Notes under the pieces: model-generated
Told to the model about the DNA's origin: nothing
The model's input: only the letters and a program-made list of their open reading frames with translations
Databases searched by the model: none
In this document: positions 27,302 to 37,695 of the stretch, one piece after another
Layout of the letters: every line of letters starts with the position of its first letter
Position numbering within the stretch: position 1 is the stretch's first letter
Program-made: the position numbers and the translations under genes
From: Ferruginibacter sp.
GTDB lineage: Bacteria > Bacteroidota > Bacteroidia > Chitinophagales > Chitinophagaceae
Direction of reading: 5' to 3'
NCBI GenBank assembly: GCA_028288705.1
Contig: JAQBNH010000011.1
Coordinates: 62,001-126,000, forward strand
DNA length: 64,000 bases

Positions 27302-28960
27302 CTAGTTTTTCTTTGCTTCTTTTGCCCAGGCGTCTTTTAAGGTAACGGTGCGGTTGAAAATGAGGTGGCCGGGCGTTGCCTCTTTATCGAGGCAGAAATA
27401 TCCTTTGCGTAAAAACTGGAAACGCTGGTCCAGCCTGGCTCCTTTCAAAGACGGCTCCACAAATGCCTTTACCACGCTAAGCGAATCCGGGTTAATATAA
27501 TCTTTAAAATCGCCTTCTTCACTGGATGGGTTTTCCACTTTAAACAGGCGGTCGTATAACCGCACTTCAGCAGATACCGCTTCTTTGGCAGAAACCCAGT
27601 GAATAGTGCCTTTTACGTGAAGCCCGCTGGTATCAGCACCGCTGCGGCTTTCGGGGAAATAGGTTGCGTGAATTTCCGTCACGTTTCCCTCAGCATCTTT
27701 TTCAAAGCTGTCGCAGCGAACGATGTAGGCACTCTTAAGTCTCACCATCGCACCCGGAGCGAGACGGAACCATTTCTTTGCAGCTTCTTCCATAAAGTCT
27801 TCGCGTTCGATCCAGAGTTCTTTGGAAAAAGGGATCATACGTGTGCCTGTTGTTTCATCAGGGCCATTGTCACTGCTCAATTCTTCTGTTCTGCCATCTT
27901 CATAATTGCTGATGATCAGTTTCACAGGATCAAGCACCGCCATCACCCGCAAGGCAGATTGGTTGAGATCTTCCCTCAGGCAAAATTCCAGCAGGCTGAA
28001 ATCCGTTACGTTCTCTCTTTTAGCAATGCCGATCGTATCGCAAAATTTACGGATACTTTGCGCCGTAAATCCACGCCTGCGCATTCCACTGATCGTCGGC
28101 ATGCGCGGATCATCCCAGCCATTTACATGTTTGTCGTTTACAAGCTGTAATAATTTGCGTTTACTCATCACGGTATAGGAAAGGTTACGGCGGGCAAATT
28201 CATATTGATGAGACGGATAAATTCCCAGTTTCTCTATCAGCCAGTCGTACAGTTCGCGGTGCGGAATAAATTCCAGCGTACAAATAGAGTGGGTAATGTT
28301 TTCGATCGAATCACTTTGACCATGCGCGAAATCATACATCGGGTAAATACACCATTCGTCGCCCGTGCGGTGGTGATGGGCATGTTTGATCCTGTACAAT
28401 AAAGGATCACGCATCAGCATATTGGTATGCGCCATATCGATCTTTGCACGAAGCGTGCGGCTGCCATCGGGAAACTCACCGGCTTTCATCCTCGCAAACA
28501 AATCGAGGTTTTCTGCAACGCTGCGCTCACGAAAAGGGCTGTTTGTTCCCGGTTCTGTAGGTGTGCCTTTGCCGGTTGCAATTTCTTCAGAAGAAAGGTC
28601 GTCCACATACGCGAGGTTTTTATCAATCAGCTTCACCGCATATTGGTATAAATCGCCGAAATAATCAGAGGCATATAATTCATTTTTCCATTCAAAGCCC
28701 AGCCATTTGATATCTTCTTTAATACTGTCTACATATTCTGTATCCTCTGTCACCGGGTTCGTGTCATCAAACCGGAGATTGGTATAACCGGGATATTTTT
28801 TCGTGAGCCCGAAATTCAGGCAGATCGCCGTAGCATGGCCCATATGCAGGTAGCCATTTGGTTCAGGCGGGAACCTGGTCACGATGGAATTGTATTTGCC
28901 TGCGGCCAGGTCTGCTTCAATAATATCTTCGATAAAATTCAGGCTTTTTTCTTCACTCAT
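27302..28960 (-). CDS. glnS: Glutaminyl-tRNA synthetase
   Basis: Class I aminoacyl-tRNA synthetase of 552 residues that charges tRNA-Gln directly. It shows the HIGH-type motif in [13 protein letters not shown] (about 29-41) and the KMSKS-type loop as VMSKRK (about 267-272), plus the C-terminal anticodon-binding beta domains with [21 protein letters not shown]. Length fits the bacterial GlnRS form. Confidence 0.96.
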   Translation of the reverse strand: MSEEKSLNFIEDIIEADLAAGKYNSIVTRFPPEPNGYLHMGHATAICLNFGLTKKYPGYTNLRFDDTNPVTEDTEYVDSIKEDIKWLGFEWKNELYASDYFGDLYQYAVKLIDKNLAYVDDLSSEEIATGKGTPTEPGTNSPFRERSVAENLDLFARMKAGEFPDGSRTLRAKIDMAHTNMLMRDPLLYRIKHAHHHRTGDEWCIYPMYDFAHGQSDSIENITHSICTLEFIPHRELYDWLIEKLGIYPSHQYEFARRNLSYTVMSKRKLLQLVNDKHVNGWDDPRMPTISGMRRRGFTAQSIRKFCDTIGIAKRENVTDFSLLEFCLREDLNQSALRVMAVLDPVKLIISNYEDGRTEELSSDNGPDETTGTRMIPFSKELWIEREDFMEEAAKKWFRLAPGAMVRLKSAYIVRCDSFEKDAEGNVTEIHATYFPESRSGADTSGLHVKGTIHWVSAKEAVSAEVRLYDRLFKVENPSSEEGDFKDYINPDSLSVVKAFVEPSLKGARLDQRFQFLRKGYFCLDKEATPGHLIFNRTVTLKDAWAKEAKKN

Positions 28961-29086
28961 ATACTCAGTTGAACGGCAAATTTACAGATTCCGTTTTTTA
29001 AATAAGCGGCAATCATTCCGTTGCTGTAATTAAATGTCAGCGCATCGCATTTATGGTTAATTTCGAAGCCTAAAATATTGCGATCT

Positions 29087-30088
29087 ATGATGAAGAAAAC
29101 TTTCCTGCGCGCGGCGCTCGCGCTGTTGATTTTTGCCGGTTCGGCCGGGGTGCTATTTGCATGGGGTTCCTGGGGCCACCAGCACATTAATAATTCAGCC
29201 ATTTTTGCCCTCCCGGAAGAAATGCGCGTATTCTTTTACAACCATAAAGATTTTATCACGGAGGAATCTGTAGTTCCCGATCTGCGCAAATACACGATCA
29301 ACGATAAAGCAGAATTTAACCGCCATTATATCGACCTGGAAGATTTTTCCGGCGAGATCCCCCGCACCTCAAAAGAAGCGATGGCGAAATACGATGAGAA
29401 GACCTTGCAAAAAAATGGCATTCTTCCATGGTATATGCAGGACATGATGGAGAAACTGACGAAAGCGATGAAGGATAAACGCAAAACAGAAATCCTGTTT
29501 ATTGCTTCCGATCTTGGACATTATATCGGCGACGCCAATATGCCTTTGCATACTTCGTCTAACCATGACGGTCAGAAATCCGATCAGCGTGGCATCCATG
29601 CGTTCTGGGAATCACAATTACCCGAGTATTTTGGCGAAGGCTATAATTTTAAAGTATCCGATGCCGTGTTTATTCCTGATGTGGTTGCAGAAACATGGAA
29701 TATCGTTAATCATTCTCATAGCCTGATCGATACTTTATTAGTGGTAGAAAAAAGGCTGAAAGCCAGCTACCCCGCGGATAAAGTGTACAAGGCCGATGAC
29801 AAAGGTGTTGTGATCAAAAATAAATTCGGGCAAATGACGCATACCCGCGAATACGCACAGGCTTACCACACCGCATTGAACGGAATGGTGCAAAACCAAA
29901 TGCGTCATGCGATCCAGGACCTGGCGAATTTCTGGTATACGGCATGGGTAAATGCCGGTAAACCAAACCTGAACGAACTGGATCCGGCAGAGCTCACCAG
30001 CCGCAACCGCAAAAGCTATAAGAAAGATCTGAAGCTGAGCCGCAAAGGAAAACTATTTGGCTTCCGCCCGGAAGACGAGTTTAATTAA
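29087..30088 (+). CDS. Exported zinc-dependent phospholipase C / S1-P1 nuclease-like protein
   Basis: A protein of about 333 residues with a signal helix ending near GVLFAWGSWGHQHI. The N-terminal Trp after the signal and early His residues (WGSWGHQHIN), then HYIDLEDF, LGHYIGDANMPLHT and IHAFWESQLPEY, match the three-zinc site pattern of zinc-dependent phospholipase C and S1/P1 nucleases. The mature N-terminus would supply the first zinc ligand Trp. ATG at 29087 or 29090 is used; an in-frame TTG at 29078 is less likely. It is divergent from glnS. Lipase or nuclease specificity cannot be told from sequence. Confidence 0.75.
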   Translation: MMKKTFLRAALALLIFAGSAGVLFAWGSWGHQHINNSAIFALPEEMRVFFYNHKDFITEESVVPDLRKYTINDKAEFNRHYIDLEDFSGEIPRTSKEAMAKYDEKTLQKNGILPWYMQDMMEKLTKAMKDKRKTEILFIASDLGHYIGDANMPLHTSSNHDGQKSDQRGIHAFWESQLPEYFGEGYNFKVSDAVFIPDVVAETWNIVNHSHSLIDTLLVVEKRLKASYPADKVYKADDKGVVIKNKFGQMTHTREYAQAYHTALNGMVQNQMRHAIQDLANFWYTAWVNAGKPNLNELDPAELTSRNRKSYKKDLKLSRKGKLFGFRPEDEFN

Positions 30089-30117
30089 CGGCAGTTGAAT
30101 AAAAATATAGTAGAATA

Positions 30118-30150
30118 AAAAATCCCGCGATCGTTCACGGGATTTTTTAT
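30118..30150. terminator. Bidirectional terminator hairpin
   Basis: A 7-base stem AATCCCG / CGGGATT (30121-30127 and 30138-30144) with a 10-base loop is followed by a T-run on the plus strand and preceded by an A-run. It lies between the convergent phospholipase-like gene and the desaturase gene and can end both transcripts. Confidence 0.8.
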
Positions 30151-30182
30151 TTGTTGTTATGATGTATCGGCAACAAGTTCGT

Positions 30183-31262
30183 TTAGATCGTGCCCATTCT
30201 TTTTAAATGCAGGGTATGGGAAACAACCGCGTGGCGCATTTTGCGGTACTCGATGTATTTCACATTAAATTCTTCGCAGGTGTTTTTAATGATCTTGCTG
30301 ATCTCCGGGTAATGAATATGGGAGATCTTTGGAAACAGGTGATGTTCGATCTGGAAATTCAACCCGCCCACTAACCAGGAGATGAGCCTGTTTTTAGTGG
30401 CGAAGTTCGCTGTAGTTTCTATCTGGTGGATCGCCCACTCATTTTCGATCCTGTTGGTATCGCCACTGGGAACAGGGAAGGCTGTTTCTTCCACCGTATG
30501 CGCCAGTTGAAATACCACACTCAGCACCAGGCCGGCAAACATACTGAGGATAAGAAAGCCTACCAGCCAGCTTGTAAACCCTACCATATAAATTGGTAAA
30601 GCGATCATCATAAAATAGTAGCCGATCTTTGCGGTCCAGAACGCGAAATGATCAAAGCGGCTCATTTTTTTGATGGGCACCTGGCCAACCTTCTTCTTAA
30701 AATATTTTGTATAATCTGTTGCAAATACCCAGATGATCAGGAGTAATGTATAAAGGAACCAGACATAAATATGCTGGAACTTATGGATCTTATATTTTTT
30801 CTGCGTTGCACACATGCGCAACATAGGTTTGATCTCGATATCGTCATCCACGCCATCAATGTTCGTGTAGGTATGGTGCACGATGTTGTGTTTGTTGTTC
30901 CACATGATCGCGCTGGCACCCAAGGCATTTACAGAAAACGCGGCGATCTTATTCCAGAATTTGCTGTTGCTAAAGCTTCCGTGACCGCCATCATGCATCA
31001 CGTTAAAACCAATGGCAGCCGTCAATCCGCCCATCAGCAAACATTCAAACGCTGCCCACCATGGGCCTGGTGTGAAAAATACCACATGGATATATAAAGC
31101 GACATAACCGGCCCAGAATAATACGGCTTTGAAGTATAAGGAAAAATCGCCCGTGCTCGGTTTGTTCGTTTTTTCAAAATATTCATTCACGCGGCGTTTC
31201 AATTCCTGGTGGAAATTGGAACCTTTTACATTTTGAAATTTTGGAGTTGGAGCGGTGCTCAT
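30183..31262 (-). CDS. Fatty acid desaturase, acyl-lipid type
   Basis: Membrane di-iron desaturase of 359 residues. The three His boxes are HDGGHGSF, HNIVHHTYT and QIEHHLFP, the last with the Q-x-x-HH form of front-end/acyl-lipid desaturases. Hydrophobic segments flank the boxes as expected (about 45-95 and 170-245). No cytochrome b5 domain is fused. The enzyme introduces a double bond in membrane lipid acyl chains. It lies 20 bases downstream of bshB1. Confidence 0.92.
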   Translation of the reverse strand: MSTAPTPKFQNVKGSNFHQELKRRVNEYFEKTNKPSTGDFSLYFKAVLFWAGYVALYIHVVFFTPGPWWAAFECLLMGGLTAAIGFNVMHDGGHGSFSNSKFWNKIAAFSVNALGASAIMWNNKHNIVHHTYTNIDGVDDDIEIKPMLRMCATQKKYKIHKFQHIYVWFLYTLLLIIWVFATDYTKYFKKKVGQVPIKKMSRFDHFAFWTAKIGYYFMMIALPIYMVGFTSWLVGFLILSMFAGLVLSVVFQLAHTVEETAFPVPSGDTNRIENEWAIHQIETTANFATKNRLISWLVGGLNFQIEHHLFPKISHIHYPEISKIIKNTCEEFNVKYIEYRKMRHAVVSHTLHLKRMGTI

Positions 31263-31281
31263 TTATTGGAATTTTTGTTTA

Positions 31282-32010
31282 TTAAGTATTTTGTTTTACC
31301 AGCGCATCCAGGCTGCTGATACCAATCATTTTCTGCGAGATAAATCCTTCCGCATATTTTACCCCGATCATTTTCCCGAACATTTTAGAGCGATAGATGA
31401 TGCTTTCTAAAAAATCCGGTGTGGAAATATAGGTTTGCGGACCGTCTATCCCCGGCGAGTGAAATTGTGTACGATATGCTTTGATCGCTTCCAGCTTTTG
31501 TTCAAAGACGGATGAAATATCCATCACAAAATCCGGTTGCAAAAAACGGTCCTGCACATAATTCAACACATATTTTGGGCGCCAGGCTTCCTGGTTAACG
31601 CCGTTTGCCATGGTTTCAATTTTCATCAGGCCGGATAAAAACGCGGCATCTGAAACCAGTGCTGCACTTCTGCCATGATCCGGATGACGATCTTCCGGCG
31701 CGTTACAAAAAATAACTTCGGGCTTGTATTTGCGGATCGCTTCTATCACTTTCCGTTGATGCGCTTCGTCATTCTTAAAAAAGCCATCTGCCAGGCCTAA
31801 ATTCTCGCGCGCATCTACGCCTAAGATCTTCGCCGCATCTGCTGCTTCTTCCTCTCTTGTCTGCGCCGTTCCACGTGTACCCAGTTCACCGGCAGTGAGG
31901 TCAATGATGCCGGTTTTTTTGCCTTCTTTTTTTTCAACCAGTAATACGCCGCCACAACTCAGTTCCACATCATCCGGGTGTACACCAAATGCCAGTACAT
32001 CTAACTTCAT
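31282..32010 (-). CDS. bshB1: Bacillithiol biosynthesis deacetylase BshB1
   Basis: Zinc-dependent LmbE/PIG-L family deacetylase of 242 residues that removes the acetyl group from GlcNAc-malate to make GlcN-malate in bacillithiol synthesis. The zinc motif is HPDD (11-14) in LAFGVHPDDVELSCGG; further family signatures are GELGTRG, PEDRHPDHGRSA and YRTQFHSP. This family is standard in Bacteroidota. The first bacillithiol gene (bshA) and the last (bshC) are not in the window. Confidence 0.92.
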   Translation of the reverse strand: MKLDVLAFGVHPDDVELSCGGVLLVEKKEGKKTGIIDLTAGELGTRGTAQTREEEAADAAKILGVDARENLGLADGFFKNDEAHQRKVIEAIRKYKPEVIFCNAPEDRHPDHGRSAALVSDAAFLSGLMKIETMANGVNQEAWRPKYVLNYVQDRFLQPDFVMDISSVFEQKLEAIKAYRTQFHSPGIDGPQTYISTPDFLESIIYRSKMFGKMIGVKYAEGFISQKMIGISSLDALVKQNT

Positions 32011-32119
32011 CTACAGGTATAAGTTTAGAGCCGCAAGGTACATCATATACGGGAGAAAAGGGCAGAGGGGATGCGGATTGGCATCACCGGCAGGGCATTA
32101 AATATGGGGAGAAAAAAGC

Positions 32120-32752
32120 CTACATCAGTTTCAGGCGGCGCGTATCGCTGTAACCGTACATCCGCTGCACTTCCATCACAAATTTTTCGATGGCGATATC
32201 GTCCTTTTCAGGGTCGTAAGGCTGCTTTAAATTACTGTTAAAGAAAAAGGCCACTGTTTGGTAAACACGCGCTGTAACGCCACCACGGTATTCTTTAATG
32301 ATCTCGTAGCAATTGTTCCCGGTTTCCCGGTTGATCAGCTTCATCAGCACTTTACCCTGGTAAACAGAAAGATTGGTGAGCGGATCCGTGAATTCTTTTT
32401 TCAATTCTGCCTCACGGGATTTGATGTATTTCTTGCGATCGTCCTTGCCGGTAAAGGATGCCATCTTTGAGTTGATGTCATTCATCACAGCCCCGGCGCG
32501 GCGGGCATAAGGATAGGTAACGTAAACAGCGTTCCGCAGGCGGTTGTATTTGGCTGCAGCACTCATCTGTGCCTCAGTGAGTTTTGAAAAAAAGTAAACA
32601 GGGGAAAGGGTCTTGGCCTCAATCGTATCGCCATTGTAAATAACCGCTTCGTGCAAGGTCGTATCTGCCGTCGGTAATATCTGTGCTGCGCCACGCAAAT
32701 GACAAAGCAGCAAGGCAGAAAAGAGGCAGCTGTATAAAAAGGCAGTCTTCAC
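32120..32752 (-). CDS. DUF4294 family exported protein
   Basis: A 210-residue protein with signal peptide MKTAFLYSCLFSALLLCHLRGAAQ. The pattern VIYNGDTIEAKTLSPVYFFSKLTEAQ and the later YNRLRNAVYVTYPYARRAGAVMNDI match DUF4294, a family specific to Bacteroidota with no known role. It is likely periplasmic. It stands between ccmF and bshB1 on the same strand. Confidence 0.75.
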   Translation of the reverse strand: MKTAFLYSCLFSALLLCHLRGAAQILPTADTTLHEAVIYNGDTIEAKTLSPVYFFSKLTEAQMSAAAKYNRLRNAVYVTYPYARRAGAVMNDINSKMASFTGKDDRKKYIKSREAELKKEFTDPLTNLSVYQGKVLMKLINRETGNNCYEIIKEYRGGVTARVYQTVAFFFNSNLKQPYDPEKDDIAIEKFVMEVQRMYGYSDTRRLKLM

Positions 32753-32842
32753 TTATAGATGATTAACGTAAATGTACACGAAACCGTTTAATCATTAATA
32801 CGTGAAAACACTTAAAGTAACCTTAAAATACCTTCCGGGATA

Positions 32843-35356
32843 TTAATTAGCCAGCAGGAACATGTAAAACAGTCCGATACCCGCCAATACCAGAATAACG
32901 GCCGACTGTACCTTATTGTAATTGCCGCGGCGGATCATACTGCTGATAATACCCAGCGCCATCACGATCAGGCCCAGCCACACCAAGTTGATATAAGGGA
33001 AAACGTAGGCTTTCACCGTTACGAAATCGATCAGGCTATCGGATTTTTTGATACCGATGCGGAACTTTTTCTCGTCCTTTCCAATGCCGATAAACCTGGT
33101 ATAAGTATTTTGAGCGTAAAGTGTATCATCCAGATTCGTTGCGCCCAGGGCATCCACCTGGATCAACGGGTAGGCTTTCGTGCGGCTGCTGTCCTGGCCC
33201 ACAATCGTCAATTCTGCCATCAACGCCACTTCGCCTGGTTTGGAATGATAGCGATCGGTAAGCGGATTTGTTTTTACCGTATCCAGGATCATGTAGCCCG
33301 CACTATAAAAAGCGGTATCGCCGATGCCGATCTCTTTCTCCTGGAACTGCGTGGTGTCTTCGTTGTTTTCATTCAACGCATAAGAGATGTAAGTAAAAAT
33401 ATCTTTGCTGAGGTAAGATTTTGTGTCTGGGTTACTGCTCATGTTGTTGTCCTTCATCATGTACACGTCTGGCGCGAGGGTAAATTCTTCAGACACTTCA
33501 TGGGTGTTGATATCCTTCTTCTGGAACTTCAGCTCGTAAAACTTCCGGCCTTTTTCATGGTTGGAAGAATCTTTTAAATAGGTGACCTCATAAGACGAAA
33601 GCCTGGTGGGCAAATGCCTGATCAGCGTAAGATTTTCCAGCGGATTGTCTTCTTTTTTGGTCATCGGATCTTTTCCTACGGCGAGATTGATCCCGTTCAC
33701 CATGCTGCTGCTGATGACTTCTTTATTCCCGGAGGAGATCAGCATGCCCACGATCATCAATGCAAAACCCGCATGCGCAATGGAACCACCAGCGTTCACC
33801 AGTTTCCCTTTCAGCACAATAAAGATGTACATCGCGTTGGCGATCACGGCATAGATCGCGGCAAAGGCGGCCACATAGATCGCGCCTAAAAATCCTGCGC
33901 CCTGTTTCCTGTATTCAAAAGGATATACCGTAAACAATATCGCCGTGATGATGATGGTCGCAATCGTCGGCAGGACCATTTTTTTCAGCAGGTATCTACG
34001 GTCTGTCGTTTTATATTTTAAATATTGCGTGATGGCAGTGAGCAGACCGATGATGATCGCCACGAGCACGATGATCTTATTGTAAGAAAATTCTACATCC
34101 TCAGGGGGAGCAATGCTTGTTCCAAAAACTTTGTTGTACACCGGCACGGAAGTCTTCGCAATAATGAACATCGACGTAAGGAAAAATACCAGCGACCCGA
34201 TGTACATCCAGAATTCGCGCGAGTTGGTATTTTCTTCTTTATGGATGGTGGGAATGCGGTTGTAATTCCTGATCAGCAATCCTAATGACGGCAATGTAAA
34301 AGACAACACAAACAAGCCGATCATTACGTTGATCGCTTTGCCGGCTTCTGTAAAGGAGTGCACAGAAGTGTCGCCTAAAACGCCGGTACGTGTTAAAAAA
34401 GTAGAGTAGAGGATGAAAACAAAAACAAGGATCGCAAATAAATAACTGGCGCGGAGTGAATGGCCGGTTGCTTTATAGATCAGCATCGTATGCAATCCTG
34501 CGATCATTAAAAACCAAGGCACAAGTGACGCATTTTCTACAGGGTCCCAGGCCCAGTAGCCGCCAAAATTTAAAGACTCATAAGCCCATTTTCCACCCAT
34601 CATAATGCCAACGCCCAATACTGCAGCTGTAAACAATGCCCATGGTAACACCGGTTTGATCCAGTCGCCATAGCGTTTTGTTTGCATGCCCGCATAGGCA
34701 TAAGCGAAGGGAACGATCGTGCTGGCGAAGCCTAGAAACAGCACCGGCGGGTGAATCACCATCCAGTAATTCCTTAACAACACATTCAATCCCATACCGT
34801 CTTTAAGAAAACTTAAATAATTCGGCTGACTGAATATCGGCGCGTTGATCTCGTTTCTTGTTAAGGTGAACGGACTGTTACCTAAACGCACGTCAAATAC
34901 ATAAATGCCGAGTAACATCGCGAGTAAGAAAAACTGAGCGAGACTAACAACCGTCATCACGGGCGCTTCCCATTCTTTGCTGCGGAAAATAAGAATAGAA
35001 CCGATCACGCTATGCCAGATCGTCCATAATAAAAAACTTCCTTCCTGGCCTTCCCAGATACAGGCGAGTAAATATTTTGGCTCCAGTTCCTTTGATGCAT
35101 GTTTGTACACATACATGTATTCGTAAAAATGATTGGAGCAGAGATAAAAGATAATGCTGAAAATGCTGATCACGCCGAGCACCTGGATGCCAAAGGCGAT
35201 CCTTGCGTAACGCAGCCATTCCTTCTTCAGCAGCAGATCCTGCTGGCGGCTGGCGCTGAAATAAAATACCGTTGCTAAAAGGGAAGCAACAAAGGAGAGG
35301 ATTACAAAAAAATGTCCGAGCTGTCCGGGAAATAAATGTTCGCCTTCAAAAATCAT
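32843..35356 (-). CDS. ccmF: Cytochrome c heme lyase subunit CcmF
   Basis: Multi-spanning membrane protein of 837 residues that takes heme from CcmE and attaches it to apocytochrome c. The heme-handling Trp-rich motif reads WAWDPVENASLVPW, and conserved periplasmic His residues are near MVIHPPVLFLGF and DTSVHSFTEAGK. The length exceeds the usual 650 residues of proteobacterial CcmF because of an extra soluble segment at about 580-790. It follows ccmE by 27 bases on the same strand. Confidence 0.9.
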   Translation of the reverse strand: MIFEGEHLFPGQLGHFFVILSFVASLLATVFYFSASRQQDLLLKKEWLRYARIAFGIQVLGVISIFSIIFYLCSNHFYEYMYVYKHASKELEPKYLLACIWEGQEGSFLLWTIWHSVIGSILIFRSKEWEAPVMTVVSLAQFFLLAMLLGIYVFDVRLGNSPFTLTRNEINAPIFSQPNYLSFLKDGMGLNVLLRNYWMVIHPPVLFLGFASTIVPFAYAYAGMQTKRYGDWIKPVLPWALFTAAVLGVGIMMGGKWAYESLNFGGYWAWDPVENASLVPWFLMIAGLHTMLIYKATGHSLRASYLFAILVFVFILYSTFLTRTGVLGDTSVHSFTEAGKAINVMIGLFVLSFTLPSLGLLIRNYNRIPTIHKEENTNSREFWMYIGSLVFFLTSMFIIAKTSVPVYNKVFGTSIAPPEDVEFSYNKIIVLVAIIIGLLTAITQYLKYKTTDRRYLLKKMVLPTIATIIITAILFTVYPFEYRKQGAGFLGAIYVAAFAAIYAVIANAMYIFIVLKGKLVNAGGSIAHAGFALMIVGMLISSGNKEVISSSMVNGINLAVGKDPMTKKEDNPLENLTLIRHLPTRLSSYEVTYLKDSSNHEKGRKFYELKFQKKDINTHEVSEEFTLAPDVYMMKDNNMSSNPDTKSYLSKDIFTYISYALNENNEDTTQFQEKEIGIGDTAFYSAGYMILDTVKTNPLTDRYHSKPGEVALMAELTIVGQDSSRTKAYPLIQVDALGATNLDDTLYAQNTYTRFIGIGKDEKKFRIGIKKSDSLIDFVTVKAYVFPYINLVWLGLIVMALGIISSMIRRGNYNKVQSAVILVLAGIGLFYMFLLAN

Positions 35357-35383
35357 TATAGCGCAGTTAGTTAAGCAGAAAAA

Positions 35384-35797
35384 TTAGTTTGCAGTTTGTT
35401 CCGTCACGGTTTTTTCGAGTTGCTGTTTATCGTCTTTGTACTTGCTCGGGCATTTCAGCATGATATCATTGCATTCAAAATGACCTGCCTGCATTTTTCC
35501 TTTCATCACGATGCGTTCACTTTTTTCGAGGTCTGCAGGTTTGCTGTTATGATACACCACTTTCGTTTGACCGCCAAGACTGTCGATCGCATAAAAAGCG
35601 AGGTAGTTTGGGTTTTTGATCGGATCGTATTCAACAGGGCGGGTTTTATCCAGCCTTGCGATCAGGTGAACGTATTTACCTTCCTTTTGTTTGGCAGAAC
35701 TGACCGTATCATAGGTAGAAAAATCGGAGGAATAAGCCAGGAGGCCAGCAATCAGCGCTGCAATTCCAACCAGGAGAATGATATGCGTTTTTTTCAT
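35384..35797 (-). CDS. ccmE: Cytochrome c maturation heme chaperone CcmE, Cys-type
   Basis: Membrane-anchored periplasmic heme chaperone of 137 residues: one N-terminal helix (about 5-22) then an OB-fold-like beta domain (YVHLIARLDK, IVMKGKMQAGHFECNDIMLKC). The classical heme-binding HxxxY is replaced by CPSKY, i.e. C116-xxx-Y120, the variant described for some delta-proteobacteria and archaea. A second Cys is at 109. It is followed by ccmF. No ccmA, ccmB, ccmC or ccmH is adjacent in the window. Confidence 0.88.
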   Translation of the reverse strand: MKKTHIILLVGIAALIAGLLAYSSDFSTYDTVSSAKQKEGKYVHLIARLDKTRPVEYDPIKNPNYLAFYAIDSLGGQTKVVYHNSKPADLEKSERIVMKGKMQAGHFECNDIMLKCPSKYKDDKQQLEKTVTEQTAN

Positions 35798-35978
35798 GCT
35801 GTATTATTTTTTTTGATCTGGCAGACTTGCTCTGCCAGCGGAAAATTCATCTGCCCGGAACAGGCAGGTGGAGGACGTTTTGAAATTCCCGCAAAGGTAA
35901 CTCAATTCAGGTTTGGATAAGATTTTGCACAAGCTTATTTAGCAATGTTAAAAAGTATTAACAACTATTAACATGAAC

Positions 35979-35986
35979 TATATTTG
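35979..35986 (+). promoter_or_regulatory. Bacteroidota -7 box TATATTTG upstream of the ureohydrolase
   Basis: TATATTTG fits TAnnTTTG exactly and lies 22 bases before ATG at 36009, in an AT-rich stretch with two near-identical TATTAAC words just upstream. Confidence 0.6.
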
Positions 35987-36008
35987 CAAAAATTTTTAAA
36001 CACCTGTT

Positions 36009-37061
36009 ATGGCCGATCTTACCAATTTTGATCCCAACTCTGTAGGCAATCCCAATTTTAATATTTTCGGTCTCCCTTCATCCGAAGCAGATTCGCGCCT
36101 GGTGATCATGCCGATTCCCTGGGAAGTAACGGTAAGTTATAATGCCGGCACAGCGCGTGCCCCGGATCATATCCTCACCGCCAGCCTGCAGGTGGATCTG
36201 TTCGATCCCGATATCAAAGACGCCTGGCGCCAGGGTTTTTATATGCGTACGCCGGATAAAAAGATCCTCACAAAAAGTGATTATCTCCGGAAAGAAGCTG
36301 AATTATACATCAACTATATTTCTCAGGGTGAAGTGGTAGAAGAAAATAAATTCATGTGCAAAACCCTGCGCGAGATCAACGCGGGAAGTTTGTTTTTAAA
36401 TGACTGGGTATATGAACAAACGAAACAGTTATTAAACGAAGATAAACTAGTTGGTTTATTGGGTGGCGATCATAGCACGCCGTTCGGTTATTTCCGGGCG
36501 ATCGCTGATAAATATGAAGATTTTGGTATTCTGCAGATTGATGCGCATTGCGATCTTCGGGAAGCCTATGAAGGCTTTCATTATTCTCATGCGTCGATCA
36601 TGTACAATGCCCTTAACCAGATCCCGCAATTGAAAAAACTGGTGCAGGTTGGGATCCGCGATTATTGCGAAGAGGAACTGGATTATATCAACAACAGCAA
36701 CGGCCGCGTAAAAACTTTCTTCGATAAAGACATTAAGGAAAGCCAGTTTGAAGGCAATACCTGGAAGAGCATCGTGGATGATATCGTAAAAGAATTACCG
36801 CAAAATGTTTTTATCAGTTTTGATATTGACGGATTGAATCCAAAATTATGTCCGCGCACCGGAACGCCTGTGCAGGGCGGGTTTGAAGTAGACCAGATTT
36901 TTTATCTCTTCAAAAAATTAATGGAATCCGGGCGTAAGATCATCGGCTTCGATTTGAATGAAGTCGGGGTGAGCCATGATGAGTGGGATGAAAATGTCGG
37001 TGCACGCGTCTTATACAAATTATGTAATTTATTGATCGCGAGTAACCCGGTGAATGCCTGA
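36009..37061 (+). CDS. Arginase/agmatinase family ureohydrolase
   Basis: Binuclear manganese hydrolase of 350 residues. Metal ligands are visible in GGDHSTPFG, QIDAHCDLREAY with FHYSHAS, and SFDIDGLNP. This family splits guanidino compounds (agmatine, arginine, formiminoglutamate or guanidine-type substrates). The ring of motifs is typical of the agmatinase branch, but the precise substrate is not readable. The next gene overlaps its last 8 bases. Confidence 0.82.
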   Translation: MADLTNFDPNSVGNPNFNIFGLPSSEADSRLVIMPIPWEVTVSYNAGTARAPDHILTASLQVDLFDPDIKDAWRQGFYMRTPDKKILTKSDYLRKEAELYINYISQGEVVEENKFMCKTLREINAGSLFLNDWVYEQTKQLLNEDKLVGLLGGDHSTPFGYFRAIADKYEDFGILQIDAHCDLREAYEGFHYSHASIMYNALNQIPQLKKLVQVGIRDYCEEELDYINNSNGRVKTFFDKDIKESQFEGNTWKSIVDDIVKELPQNVFISFDIDGLNPKLCPRTGTPVQGGFEVDQIFYLFKKLMESGRKIIGFDLNEVGVSHDEWDENVGARVLYKLCNLLIASNPVNA

Positions 37062-37638
37062 GTTCCGCTTTGAAATACCGAATGAAAAAACGGGCAGTTA
37101 CCGCATCGTGAGTTTGATGATCATCCTGGTCAACACGCTGGTATTTGGCCGTTTTTGTTTTTCCTCCGATCCCCATTTTTACATTCCCGCGGCGCTTGCC
37201 GCCCTGTTGAATCTCGGCTACGGCATCTATTTTTATCGGGCATTCCGGCAAAAGCAACATGCCGTTTTAAGAGTTGATTATTTGTTTTTGCTCAACGCCA
37301 TCGCCTGGGCCGTTATGGGTCAATACCTGGCTGCTACGGGCATGCTACTCATCGCGATGCTGGGCTTTTTCAGTAGTAAGAAATTGCTGCTGGTCTTCTC
37401 TGCAGAAGGCATTCGCTATCCCAGTTTTCCAGCGAAACATATTACCTGGACCCAGGTGGAACAGGCGATGTTAAAGGATGATATCCTTACAATCGACCTG
37501 CGCAACAATCAACTGCTGCAGTTGAATATCTGCCAAAGCCCGACCCCGCAGGAAGTCGCAGTTTTCAACGCTTTTTGCAAAACTGCCGTTGAAGATGGAG
37601 TGGGAGGTCAAACAACCAGCGCTACCATGGGGGATTAG
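37054..37638 (+). CDS. Membrane protein, unknown, overlapping the ureohydrolase gene
   Basis: A 194-residue protein with four hydrophobic stretches near 20-35, 45-60, 75-95 and 97-115, then a soluble tail containing a PH-like strand pattern (KLLLVFSAEGIRYPSFPAKHITWTQVEQ). It starts inside the last codons of the ureohydrolase gene, so the two are translationally coupled. No function is recognised. Confidence 0.6.
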   Translation: MPEFRFEIPNEKTGSYRIVSLMIILVNTLVFGRFCFSSDPHFYIPAALAALLNLGYGIYFYRAFRQKQHAVLRVDYLFLLNAIAWAVMGQYLAATGMLLIAMLGFFSSKKLLLVFSAEGIRYPSFPAKHITWTQVEQAMLKDDILTIDLRNNQLLQLNICQSPTPQEVAVFNAFCKTAVEDGVGGQTTSATMGD

Positions 37639-37695
37639 GGCAAATTTCACAGCTGCAACTACATTTCCCTCCAAAGAATAAAGTAATTTCGCGCC

